From Thraustochytrium sp. TN22 (taxonomy: Eukaryota; Sar; Bigyra; Thraustochytrida; Thraustochytriidae): a stretch of 64,000 nucleotides of DNA. Numbering within the stretch: position 1 is the first letter of the stretch; each line of letters opens with the position of its first letter. The stretch is taken from the NCBI GenBank assembly GCA_013306675.1, contig JABLUY010000017.1, positions 124,001 through 188,000 of the forward strand, read 5' to 3'. The position numbers and the translations under genes were made by a program. The notes beneath the pieces are model-generated. The model was not told where the DNA came from, did no database searches, and was given only the letters and a program-made list of their open reading frames with translations. Positions 55,297-64,000 of the stretch are shown piece after piece.

Positions 55297-58200
55297 ATGG
55301 AGGGCGTCGAGGCGCTGGACGCGCTGCGCTGGGTGGCGCACTGGCCGCTAGAACAGGTACAGGTGGTGCAGGAGCGCTTCAGGTCGTGGTACAACCCGGG
55401 CATGCAGTGCGTGGAGCTGCAGGCCATGCCGCGCGCGGACTTCTGGGCGCTGCTGGTGCGCGCGGCAGGCCGCGCGCCGCTTGTGCCGGACCATGTGGCA
55501 ACCACCATGGCGGACACCTTCGCGGACGAGGATGGCGAGGTATTCATGCCAGAGGCGCTCACCGGCCTCGCGCTGGTCTGCGAAGGTTCGCACACCGCCA
55601 AGCTGGCCTTCATCTTCGAGCTCTTCGACGATGATCGCTATGGTGAGCTCCTCGAGGACCAGGTCGTCTCGCTCTGTACCGTGGCGGCGCGCGCCGCCTC
55701 GCGGATCGGCGGCCTGCTCGGGCCCGTCTCGGACGACACTGTGCAGTCGTGGGTCGACACACTCTTCCGCCGGCTGCACGCCGCGCAGCCCAGCGCGCGC
55801 CGCGCCAGGCTGAGTGCCGACGACTTCGCCACCTGGGTCTCCTCCAGCGTTGAGCTGCGCCGTCCGCTGCTGCTCCCAGAGTGCGTCTACGCCTACGAGC
55901 GCGCGCTCGACTGCTTGCACCTGAGCGTGGACGACCTGCCTCGGCCAGACCCCGACCAGCCTCTTGTCACCTCGCGCAATGCCTCTAACACGCTCGAGCC
56001 GGAGTCGGATTGCGACGAGCCAACCTGGGTGCTCGCCGGCCCCTTCGTCGCGGTCGAGCCCTGTGGCACTCACACCCTCATCGCGCGCGTTTCGCGACCG
56101 CACGCCATCCTCGCCTACCGCCTCAGCCTTCTGGACATGCCTGCCGCCTCGCCTGCCGCAAACTTGGTCGGCTACGCGCCTGACCCAGCCTGGACCAACT
56201 GCGTCCACAGCGGCTCATGTCGCGCGGATGACGCAGGTCTCGTGAGCCTCGGCCTGCCGGACCATGTGCTACCGCTCGGCGCTCGCCTGCGCGTGGCCTG
56301 CGAGACCGTCTCGGCCCACAGTCGCGAGCTCACTTTCGTCCCGGGGCCGCCGCGACGCGTAGCCATTCTTGCCACGGCCGCCGTGCCCCCCACCTACGGG
56401 CAGCCCGACGCCTGCGACGCCGTCCTCGTCCCGGACGACCCCCTCGACGTGAGCCAGCCTGGCCTCGACGTGCAGAACGCGACGCTGCTCTCGCTTGGGG
56501 CGCAGAGCAAAGGCTTTCGCGACGTGCAGCTCCAGGGCGGTGGCCTCTTGCTGCTCTGTAAGCCGGAGCTTTTCGAGGCGCATCTCCTGTCCGCCAGCTT
56601 GCGAGAGCAGCTGGCGGGCGTCGCCGGACCGGAGACTCGGACGCTCACGTTCGTCTTCGATCGACGCCTGCCCCTGCTGGGCCATCGGCGCCAAGTCCCG
56701 GTCCGCGCCGACCGCATCGTTAACGAGGAGCTGCTCTTCGCACTGGCCGAATGGCAGACCGCCGCGGAAGCCGTGGGTCCGCGCGAGGTCAACATTGTCA
56801 TTCCTCGTGGCGCCGCGTCCGACGCTGGCTGGACAAGCATCGTGCAGGCCCCCGCGCTGGGCCAGGCTCGCCTCCACCAAATCGTGCTCTCCGCCGAGCA
56901 GCCTGCCGCGGGGCGCAAGCCCGTGCTCGAGGCCTCCTCGCTCAAGGACGCCTTCACGGTGGGCCCCAGCACAGCCTCAACGCATGTCACGGACATGACC
57001 TCTTTCCTCACGGCAGCGGCCAGCGACCCACGTGGCGAACCACCGCGGCCGGCCATCATCACCTTCGGCCCGGCCGTGGCGCGCGTGACGCCCACCTCGG
57101 CCATTATTGTGTTCGAGACGCACGAAGCATGCGCGATCGAGGTCTGCGTGCTCCTCATGAGCGAACGAGGTGAGCACGTGCCGGCCGCGCTCTGCGACCG
57201 CCGTGCGCTGCGCACCGAAGCTGGCCGTCCCATCGCGGTGACTTGTCACGGCCTCACGCCGGGCAGGGAGCACCGCGTCGACCTCCGCATCGACCTCGCC
57301 GGCATCCAGACCGATGCTGCGCGTATCAAGACGCCGCGGAAATCGCAAGAGCAGCTTTCATGGGCCCTGGCGAACGGCGCGTCCAACACGCTGGGAGCGA
57401 TGGATGCGCTTGAAGGTGTGGGCGCGGACACGAGCGCTGTTGTGCACGTGGGTGGCTGGGTCCCCATGGACGAGCTGCGCTCGTTGCAGACCGAGGACGC
57501 AACCCGCCTCGCGGTGCGCGCCTGGATTAACGCGAGACCCGCGCTTCGCAGCGTGCTCGCCACCAAGCACAACGTCGTCCTGCCACCGCCGTACGAAGAG
57601 CTCCCTTCCGCCTGCGCGCGCGCTCTGCAAGAGTACCTTGCCCCTTTCACCGTCGCCAGCACGGACCTTCTGCCCCCCCACCACGAGCTTCTCGCGCAGT
57701 CTCGCGCGAGCGAGGTGGGTGCCGCCCTGGACGGCCTCCTCGCCCGTGGCGACGACTTCCTTTATGCCCTGCAGAGCGCGGTGGTGGTCGTGGCGACGCC
57801 CATTGTGCACCCGGGCTCGGAGGCCTGCTCCAACACGCTCGAGGGCCTCCTAGAGACCCTGATCCGCTTCGCACTTGCTGTGCAGCGACGCACGGGCGGG
57901 GAGGCCCCGACACTCACGCTCGTGCACCCGTGCCCGGCCGCTGGCGCCGGCTACGCGGCGTCGGTAATGGATCACTGCACAAGCATCTTGCTGCGCGAGA
58001 TTTGCCTGCCCCGAAGCTGCGACGACGTGAGCGCCGCGCTCTGCGGGGACGACTCGTGGTCGAGGCCCTCGAGCGTACTGGGCTACAAGGGCCGCTTTCG
58101 TCGCTCGACAGCGGACGACAGCCAGCTCGTGCGCGGCGGCGTGGGCCTCGCCGTTGCTGAGGCTGCGCTCGCCAACCTGAAGGTCACCGGCAGGGCTCCT

Positions 58201-59007
58201 CGCGTCAGCGAGACGAGTCTCGAAGACGCCGGGGCGCTGCGCGCGCTTCGGGACCAGGCGCTGGCGAACCTGGACGCCAAGGCGAGGCGCGAGAGAGACC
58301 TAGCCGAGGTAGAGGCGGACCTTGCGGTGGCCGTCGCGGAGCTGGCGTTGAAGCGCGAACGTCTCAAAAGCAAGCGCATGGAGCTCTTCGACGAGCGGTT
58401 GGCTGAGATCAAGACCCGCGAGTCGCGCAAGGCGGCCTTCGCGCAGGTGTCGCCGCTCAGCATGGAGGCCGTGGAGAGCTTGCAGCGCTATTTCTCCGAG
58501 CTCCCGGAGGTAAAGAGGCGCGTCCCGGCGAAGCAGTCCGCGGAGGCCACGAAAGAGCACACGCTGTCGTGCGCAACAACGCAGCTGTTTTTACGCATCG
58601 ACGGTCTGTGCCCCGAAGCGCACGAGGCCATGGTGGGCGCCGCAAACGTGCTCACGGTGCAGGGCGAGGTGCGTCTGAAAAAAGACGGCAGCTACGACTT
58701 CTCCGAGGACCTCGCCAAGGCAGCCTTGAAGCGCATGAGCAAGCTCTTCGTGCGCAAAATCGCCCAGCTCGAGAAGGACGACAAGGCATCCCATGAGCGC
58801 TTTCGAGGCCTCTTGGAGCACCTGCACGAGTTGCGCGGGCCGAGCCTGGTCGAGTCTGGCGCACGCGTTGATGACCTCAACGCGCAAAGAGCTGCGTGCG
58901 AGACCGACATTGAGGCGCTCGGGGCGGCGCTGCAGGAGGCAAGGGTCGAGGAGACGCGGCTCGTGGCCTGTCTTGCGCCAACGGTTTCGGAGTCTCCAGC
59001 GATGTGA
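55297..59007 (+). CDS. Large unrecognised protein with EF-like N-terminus and coiled-coil C-terminus
   Basis: A 1236-residue single-exon gene. Residues about 60-190 are helical, with the spacing of a recoverin-like EF-hand module (AFIFELFDDDRYGELLEDQV), but the loop is not fully canonical. Two segments (about 245-360 and 585-680) look like beta-sandwich, Fn3-type repeats, each with a V-x-P opening strand (for example VARVTPTSAIIVFETHEACA). A mixed alpha/beta region follows. A coiled coil lies at about 1000-1050 (AELALKRERLKSKRMELFDE) and another near the C-terminus. No catalytic motif or membrane segment is evident. The ATG at 55297 follows a GC-rich leader. The layout suggests a calcium-tuned structural protein, perhaps of the cytoskeleton or flagellum, but this is a guess. 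Confidence 0.78.
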   Translation: MEGVEALDALRWVAHWPLEQVQVVQERFRSWYNPGMQCVELQAMPRADFWALLVRAAGRAPLVPDHVATTMADTFADEDGEVFMPEALTGLALVCEGSHTAKLAFIFELFDDDRYGELLEDQVVSLCTVAARAASRIGGLLGPVSDDTVQSWVDTLFRRLHAAQPSARRARLSADDFATWVSSSVELRRPLLLPECVYAYERALDCLHLSVDDLPRPDPDQPLVTSRNASNTLEPESDCDEPTWVLAGPFVAVEPCGTHTLIARVSRPHAILAYRLSLLDMPAASPAANLVGYAPDPAWTNCVHSGSCRADDAGLVSLGLPDHVLPLGARLRVACETVSAHSRELTFVPGPPRRVAILATAAVPPTYGQPDACDAVLVPDDPLDVSQPGLDVQNATLLSLGAQSKGFRDVQLQGGGLLLLCKPELFEAHLLSASLREQLAGVAGPETRTLTFVFDRRLPLLGHRRQVPVRADRIVNEELLFALAEWQTAAEAVGPREVNIVIPRGAASDAGWTSIVQAPALGQARLHQIVLSAEQPAAGRKPVLEASSLKDAFTVGPSTASTHVTDMTSFLTAAASDPRGEPPRPAIITFGPAVARVTPTSAIIVFETHEACAIEVCVLLMSERGEHVPAALCDRRALRTEAGRPIAVTCHGLTPGREHRVDLRIDLAGIQTDAARIKTPRKSQEQLSWALANGASNTLGAMDALEGVGADTSAVVHVGGWVPMDELRSLQTEDATRLAVRAWINARPALRSVLATKHNVVLPPPYEELPSACARALQEYLAPFTVASTDLLPPHHELLAQSRASEVGAALDGLLARGDDFLYALQSAVVVVATPIVHPGSEACSNTLEGLLETLIRFALAVQRRTGGEAPTLTLVHPCPAAGAGYAASVMDHCTSILLREICLPRSCDDVSAALCGDDSWSRPSSVLGYKGRFRRSTADDSQLVRGGVGLAVAEAALANLKVTGRAPRVSETSLEDAGALRALRDQALANLDAKARRERDLAEVEADLAVAVAELALKRERLKSKRMELFDERLAEIKTRESRKAAFAQVSPLSMEAVESLQRYFSELPEVKRRVPAKQSAEATKEHTLSCATTQLFLRIDGLCPEAHEAMVGAANVLTVQGEVRLKKDGSYDFSEDLAKAALKRMSKLFVRKIAQLEKDDKASHERFRGLLEHLHELRGPSLVESGARVDDLNAQRAACETDIEALGAALQEARVEETRLVACLAPTVSESPAM

Positions 59008-59146
59008 TCAAGCTATAGCAGGCGCGCAGGTATCACAGCTCGAGGAGGGGCACAAGAAGGCGTCCCAAGGCGACTGTGATCAAAGCTATAGCAGGTGCGC
59101 AGTTATCACAGCTCGAGGAGGGGCACAAAAAGGCGTCCCAAGGCGT
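59003..59146. repeat. 72-bp direct tandem duplication spanning the stop codon
   Basis: Two adjacent copies of about 72 bases (59003-59074 and 59075-59146) differ by a few substitutions and one inserted A. Each contains CTATAGCAGG and CACAGCTCGAGGAGGGGCAC. The first copy begins at the TGA of the preceding gene, so the duplication lies in its 3' UTR. Confidence 0.92.
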
Positions 59147-59477
59147 CCCGTCCCACAAATGCTTCCGAGGAAGACTTGCGCGGACTGCGCCTGGGCGCGT
59201 GCGTTCGCGATTTCACATCAGGGCGTGCACGCACGCGCGCGAGGCCGACGCAACTCCGGGCGCAAGAATCGAGAACGCACAGCTCGGGGTCAGCCCTTGC
59301 GCCACGAATGGCAGTGTTGGAGTCTCTGGAGGTTTTGATTACTAACAGTAAACGTTATGTGGCAAATGGTCTCCATCTCCCACGTACATTGTTTCTGGCT
59401 GGCCAAAGAGGCTGGCTGGCTCGTTGGGGGTTGAGTCATGTCTGTCTTGTGTGTGTCTGTGCCTGGTCCTTCTTCGT
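59147..59477. other. Convergent 3' gap before Nup160
   Basis: The rest of the 3' gap between the unknown 1236-residue gene and Nup160. Mixed composition, no repeats of note and no gene visible. Confidence 0.5.
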
Positions 59478-62400
59478 TCAAAAGGGCGTCCTCTGCATAA
59501 ATGGCTGCGAGGCAAGGTCGTGCAGCGCCTGCTCGACGCGGGCGACGGGGGCGTCGAGCGCAGGACTGCGGCGCGCTCGCGTGATCAAAACGTCCAAAGT
59601 CTTGACCGGGAGCACAATGGGGCTGGCCGCAGAACCCTCAGAGAGGTAGGTGGCATCCTCGAGCAGGTCGGCGGCGAGCGCGCAGGCCTCGTCGAGGCGG
59701 TCGTAGCGAATGAGGGTGCGCAAGAGGCGCGCTGGGTCCCGCGCCTGGTCCGCGGTGGCGGGGCGCGTGAAGACGCTGTCGTCGGGCGACTGCAGCCCGC
59801 GACTGAAGTTGCCCCACCAGCGAAAGGACGCGCGCAGCCATTGCGGCAGCTCCACGTCCGGCTTGGCGCGCAGCAGCGTCTCGAGCACGACCTCGTGGTA
59901 GCGGTAGGACTGCACGGTGCCCTTGGCCAGATGCACGGTGTCGAGCGTGCGCAGCTGCTTCTGCAGCTCGGACCACGGCTGGCGGTTCTGCAGACACTCC
60001 AGCGTCAAGTACTGGAAGACCTGGGTTGCGTCCATCTTGAAGCGCACGACGAGGTCGGTGGCGACGTCGCTGAGGCCGGCGTCGAGAAGTCGCGGCACGA
60101 GCCAGGCGGCGTCCAGGCTGACGCGGAGGTCGGCGTTGGCGTCGGCGTCGGCGGGTGGCGCGGCGCGGCGCGCGTGCCAGGCCGTGAGCAGGTGAGTGGC
60201 ACCCGTGGCGTTGGCGAAGAGCGCCTCGATGTCCTCGATGGTCTTGGTCTCGCAGGCGGCATCGCCCGAGACAAAAAAGAGCGTCGTGTTGCCGTCCGCG
60301 ATGAGGCGCAGCGCCATGAGACAGGCGGCGAGCGCGTCCTGCAGACTACGGACCTCGTCAAGCGACCAGTGGTTGTCGTAGTTGATGCGCACCGAGAGCT
60401 CGAGGCGGCGCGCGAGGTCGAACATGCTGGTGGCCGCCTCGTGGTAGCGCGCGTGGTGGATGCAAAAGGCGAAGAGCGTGTGAAAGTAGGTGCACTGCCC
60501 GCGCGCCGAGGGCAGCGCGGCCTCCTCCTGCGTCTTGCGCTCGAGCGTGCGCATCACGACATCCTTCCACGTCTTTTCGCTGTAGCACTGGAATGGCAGC
60601 TCGCACAGCTCGCGCACCTCGCCGCGCTCCACCATGGTGGAGACGAGCTGCGCAATGTACTTGTCGCCCTCGGCCTCGGCTTCCTCATCGTGGCCGTCGT
60701 CCACAATCGTGGCGTCGCCTTCCTCGTCATCCGCGAGAGCGCCGCCGGGGCCGGCGCCAGCGGCCGGGTTGGCCCGCGCGCCCGGCGGGTAGAGGCGCGC
60801 GGCGCTGAGCGCGAGCCGGTAGTCGCGCACGTCGGCGTCGAGCGCGAGCGCGAAGAGGCGCGCGCAGAGAAAGCCGCGGTCGCCCGGCGCGCTCCGACCC
60901 AAGCTCTTGAGCGCGCGCAGCGCAAACTCGATGGCGTTGCGCGGCTGGCGCGCGTGCTCGAAGAGCTTCATGACCATGATGTAAAAGGCGAGCGCCTCGG
61001 GCTCGCCCGTGGGCGTGGCGGCCTGCAGCAGCTCGTAGGCCGAGCCGGTCCCGCGGGTCGCCGCGGCCGGCGCGTTCCGCGCGCCGGCGTGGCGCGACGA
61101 GGTCCAGAGCTTGGCCTTGGCCAGGAGGAGGCTCGCATAGCGGCCGCGGTCGCCGGGCGCGCCCGGATAAAAGTGCGCGTAGCCAGGGCAGCACGGAGCG
61201 GCCGGCGAGGGCGCGTCGGTCTGGCGCACAAAGTGCGCGAGCGCCGCGAGCACCTCGTACTGCTGCTCGCGGTCCGCGAAGGGCAGGAGATCGCCCTCGA
61301 CGTCGCAGAGGCGCGCCACCAGGGCGTCTAGGTCCGTCATGGACAGCCCGCGGCGCAGCGCGTAGTCCACCCAGAGGCCGAGCACCGAGGTGGGCGCTTC
61401 GACGAGGCGCGGCCCGCTCGCCTGTTGGCTGGACGGCAGCGTCAGGCGGCGCAGCCACTCCATGGAGCGCGTCATGGAGCAGGGCCGTGCGCGACCGAGC
61501 ATGCGCGCGAGCAGAAGCGCCAGCGAGGCGTGCGCCGCAGCGTCCACCGCCGCGGGCACCGCTTCGTGCGTGAAGAAGGCGCGCGCGTGCGGCAGCCCCG
61601 GCAGTCCGCGCGAGAGCACGCGTGCCGTCAGCAACGCCGTGAGCGCGAGCCGCGCGCGCGCGTCCAGCATCTGCTGCAAGGCGGCGCAGTGCAGCTCGGC
61701 CTCGGTGGTACGACGCGCCGCGGTCACGGCGCCGCTGGCGCCGCCCGAACCGCCGCGCGCCTGCTTGACCATGGCGGAGGTAATCGTGGCTGCGGGCTCG
61801 TCGTTGTCCGGGTCGGTGGCTGCGGTCGCGCCGTCATCGAGGTCGTCGGCGTCGTCGGGAGAGTCCACGGCGGCGCGGGCGCTGCCGCCACCACGCCGGG
61901 GCGCGAGCCGGGCGAGGACGGCTTGCAGACGCGCAAAGACGGCGCCCGGCTCGCCCCAGGCCTGGACCAGCGGCGCGAGGCCGGCCAAGAGGGCGGCGGG
62001 CTCCTGCGTGTCGAGGCAGCGGTCGAGGCGCGCCAGCAGGCTTGCCGGGCAGGTGGCCGAGACAACGGCGGCCTCGAGGCGCGCCAGCACGGGGGCCAGC
62101 GCGGTGGCAGCGCGGGCGAGCGCCGGGAGGCCGTCTCGGTCGCGCGCCTCGTCCGCGGCCGGGTCGAGCACAGAGCCGGCCAGGGCGTCGCGGAAGAGCG
62201 CGAGCTCGGACCAGTCGGCGGGGCGAAAGGCGAAGGCGCCCGTGCGCCGCACGATGACCGGGCGCCCATCGCCCGTGACAGCCAGCCCGAGCGGGCGGTG
62301 GCCCTGGAGCCAGGCGTGCTCGCAGTCCTCGAGCAGGCGCTCGCACGCCACAGCGGCGTCCTGCAGCGAGTCGGTCTCCTGTACGATGTGCGCGCGCAGC

Positions 62401-64000
62401 AGGCGCTCCGCCAAGCCGAGCGCCGCCTCGCGCGTGACGCGGCCGTCCGCGGTGCGCTCCGCGTCCAGCCCGCGCGAGGCGCGGCTGCCGAAGGACGCGA
62501 CGAGGCCCTCGCACAGGTCCAGCGTCGAGAAACGGCCGGGCACGTCGAGGCGCGCAACGCAGGCGCGCAGAACGTCCTCCTGCGAGAGCGGCGCGAGACC
62601 GCCGAGGCCGCCCCAGAGCGCGGCGGCGTCCTCGCCACCGTCGTCGGCCAAACCCATGGCGACAGAGGCGGCGGGCGAGGCGAGCACGTGGGCGTCCGCA
62701 TCGAGCCCCAGCGCGGCGCGGTCGGCATCCTGCAGCACGTGGCGGTCCACGTCGAGAGGGACGGCGCGCGTGGCCGGCTGCGCGGCCGGCTGCGCGGCGG
62801 CGCCGAGCGGCTGCCGCAGGACGACCGTGCTGGACCCGCTGGACGGCCGCCACCAGACGGAGCGCACGGCGTCGCCGGCGCCCTCGAGCGCCAGATCGAC
62901 GAGGCGGAAGCCGCGCAGACGCTGGATGTCGTCCTCGTGCAGGAGCTGCTGCACGGCGGCCTCCAGGTTGACGTTATTGATCGCGAGCCAGCCGTCGAGC
63001 GCCAGCACCAGCGGGCGCGCAGTGGACAGGCGCAGCGCCACGACCAGCGTCAGCTTGCGCTTGGTGCCGAAGGCGTCCTCAAGGCCGCCCAGACGCGTCT
63101 GCACCCAAGCCTCCTCGACGCGCGCGCGCGTGGCGGCGGAACCCGCGGCACTGGGGCGGCCTGCGGCGTTGCCGCCGCCATGGGCGGCGCTGCCGTCGTC
63201 CGCCGCCAAGAGGTCCACCTCGCTGCGGCAGGCGCGGCGCGTGACAGACCACAGGCGCGCTTTGCCGTCCGAATACACCGCGGCGATGAAGGTCTCGTCG
63301 TTCTCGGACTGTTCACGGCGCAGCGCGGCGAGCTGCACGACCTGCACGCGCGGGCCGGCGGACTCGCCGGTGGACCGCCGCAGGAACCCCGTCCACAGGC
63401 GCTGCGTGAGTGAGGTCTCGGTGAGCTGGAAGGGCGCGGTGTCTGCGCCGGCGCCGGCGCTGCCCGCGCCCGCCTCGACGTCCAGGTCGTCCGGGAAACA
63501 GGTGCACGTGATGGGCGGCAGTGCGCTGCCGGCAGCGCTGCTGCCGGCGTCGGACGCGGAGTCACTGGCCGCCGCGGGTGCCGGCGTGGCCGGCGCCGCG
63601 TCCGCGTCCGCGTCGTCGCCGGCGAGCGACGGCCCGCTTGCGAGGTGAATCAGCTCGCGCGCGTCGGCGAACCAGCAGCAAGCGCCCACCGAGGCGATGC
63701 GGTCCTGGTGCAGCACGCGCAGCAGCGCGCCCTCACCCTTGTCGGAGAGGAAGGACCGGCCCAGGAAGCAGCGGCGCGTCTCGTCCCCCGTGAAGGGGTG
63801 GTTGCGAAAGCACAGCGTAGCGGCGGTGCCGTCCGTGAAGCACACGCACAGCACGAGGTGACCCGCCTTCTCGAGCCAGCGCACGCCCCCCGGCGCCAGC
63901 CGCCGTCCCTCGGGCAGCTGGAAGCGCACGGCGCAGTCCTGCAGATCCGCGCCCAGCGAGACGTCCAGCACATCCAACGTGTTCCCGCGCGCCAGCGCGC
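59478..64000 (-). CDS. NUP160: Nucleoporin Nup160/Nup120-family protein (5' end beyond the window)
   Basis: At least 1507 residues are visible, and the frame runs off the right edge without an ATG, so the start lies outside. Nup160 (yeast Nup120) is a core of the nuclear pore Y-complex that builds the pore coat. The N-terminal half is a beta-propeller (for example GGVRWLEKAGHLVLCVCFTD, then SVWWRPSSGSSTVVLRQPLG). The C-terminal half is an alpha-solenoid. Its most typical segment is YFHTLFAFCIHHARYHEAAT followed by SMFDLARRLE and LMALRLIADG, matching the Nup160 pattern of an FHIYR-like helix, an EYGxRL-like helix and ALNCLRLI. Acidic and Ala/Gly-rich inserts interrupt the domain in places. The C-terminus ends at MQRTPF. 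It is probably single-exon in the visible part. Confidence 0.85.
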   Translation of the reverse strand, partial: ALARGNTLDVLDVSLGADLQDCAVRFQLPEGRRLAPGGVRWLEKAGHLVLCVCFTDGTAATLCFRNHPFTGDETRRCFLGRSFLSDKGEGALLRVLHQDRIASVGACCWFADARELIHLASGPSLAGDDADADAAPATPAPAAASDSASDAGSSAAGSALPPITCTCFPDDLDVEAGAGSAGAGADTAPFQLTETSLTQRLWTGFLRRSTGESAGPRVQVVQLAALRREQSENDETFIAAVYSDGKARLWSVTRRACRSEVDLLAADDGSAAHGGGNAAGRPSAAGSAATRARVEEAWVQTRLGGLEDAFGTKRKLTLVVALRLSTARPLVLALDGWLAINNVNLEAAVQQLLHEDDIQRLRGFRLVDLALEGAGDAVRSVWWRPSSGSSTVVLRQPLGAAAQPAAQPATRAVPLDVDRHVLQDADRAALGLDADAHVLASPAASVAMGLADDGGEDAAALWGGLGGLAPLSQEDVLRACVARLDVPGRFSTLDLCEGLVASFGSRASRGLDAERTADGRVTREAALGLAERLLRAHIVQETDSLQDAAVACERLLEDCEHAWLQGHRPLGLAVTGDGRPVIVRRTGAFAFRPADWSELALFRDALAGSVLDPAADEARDRDGLPALARAATALAPVLARLEAAVVSATCPASLLARLDRCLDTQEPAALLAGLAPLVQAWGEPGAVFARLQAVLARLAPRRGGGSARAAVDSPDDADDLDDGATAATDPDNDEPAATITSAMVKQARGGSGGASGAVTAARRTTEAELHCAALQQMLDARARLALTALLTARVLSRGLPGLPHARAFFTHEAVPAAVDAAAHASLALLLARMLGRARPCSMTRSMEWLRRLTLPSSQQASGPRLVEAPTSVLGLWVDYALRRGLSMTDLDALVARLCDVEGDLLPFADREQQYEVLAALAHFVRQTDAPSPAAPCCPGYAHFYPGAPGDRGRYASLLLAKAKLWTSSRHAGARNAPAAATRGTGSAYELLQAATPTGEPEALAFYIMVMKLFEHARQPRNAIEFALRALKSLGRSAPGDRGFLCARLFALALDADVRDYRLALSAARLYPPGARANPAAGAGPGGALADDEEGDATIVDDGHDEEAEAEGDKYIAQLVSTMVERGEVRELCELPFQCYSEKTWKDVVMRTLERKTQEEAALPSARGQCTYFHTLFAFCIHHARYHEAATSMFDLARRLELSVRINYDNHWSLDEVRSLQDALAACLMALRLIADGNTTLFFVSGDAACETKTIEDIEALFANATGATHLLTAWHARRAAPPADADANADLRVSLDAAWLVPRLLDAGLSDVATDLVVRFKMDATQVFQYLTLECLQNRQPWSELQKQLRTLDTVHLAKGTVQSYRYHEVVLETLLRAKPDVELPQWLRASFRWWGNFSRGLQSPDDSVFTRPATADQARDPARLLRTLIRYDRLDEACALAADLLEDATYLSEGSAASPIVLPVKTLDVLITRARRSPALDAPVARVEQALHDLASQPFMQRTPF

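Overview
The window is GC-rich nuclear DNA from a protist. Its genes are mostly single long open frames with few or no introns, packed on both strands. A thraustochytrid-like stramenopile (Labyrinthulomycetes) fits best. The arguments are a myosin with a PX-domain tail (the layout described for oomycete class XXX myosins), a eukaryote-type cytosolic glutaminyl-tRNA synthetase, Nup160, and a CEP83-like basal-body protein, which implies a flagellated stage. The lineage is inferred; no rRNA or organelle marker is present.

Layout. 0-0.3 kb: the 3' end of the mitochondrial cysteine desulfurase Nfs1. 1.1-13.1 kb: three tandem minus-strand anoctamin (TMEM16) paralogues, each ending in an EF-hand pair. 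Copies 2 and 3 share duplicated flanks, and copy 3 is a mosaic of copies 1 and 2. The gap at 7.6-10.2 kb has long palindromes and possible decayed coding sequence. 14.9-16.3 kb: an SH3-SH3-coiled-coil-LIM adaptor. 16.8-18.7 kb: an intact-looking Tc1/mariner/IS630-type DNA transposon with 16-bp perfect terminal inverted repeats. 19.0-27.5 kb: a 2830-residue WD40 protein with an IQ motif and a PPC-like domain, tail to tail with a 1138-residue coiled-coil protein (27.7-31.1 kb). 31.6-33.1 kb: a patch of coding fragments on both strands. 34.1-35.2 kb: an unrecognised membrane protein with a 21-bp minisatellite just after its stop. 35.7-37.8 kb: a choline-transporter-like (SLC44) gene with a homopolymer frameshift. 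39.8-42.3 kb: the CEP83-like protein. 42.4-45.4 kb: a dual-specificity phosphatase head to head with glutaminyl-tRNA synthetase. 46.2-51.1 kb: the PX-tailed myosin. 52.2-53.8 kb: a double-WW protein. 55.3-59.0 kb: a large unknown protein with an EF-like N-terminus and coiled-coil C-terminus. 59.5-64 kb: Nup160, cut by the window edge.

There is no operon-like pathway. Themes are calcium-responsive membrane proteins (anoctamins), cytoskeletal and ciliary scaffolds (myosin, CEP83-like, WD40 and coiled-coil proteins, SH3-LIM) and housekeeping genes. Upstream regions repeatedly carry GAGC tetranucleotide runs, and several carry an ACTTGAAGT-type motif, so a shared promoter architecture is possible. 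Many genes have a very long open frame on the opposite strand, which I read as a by-product of GC-rich codon use. Starts were moved to an ATG wherever the longest open frame begins at a non-ATG codon. No tRNA, rRNA or CRISPR array was found.
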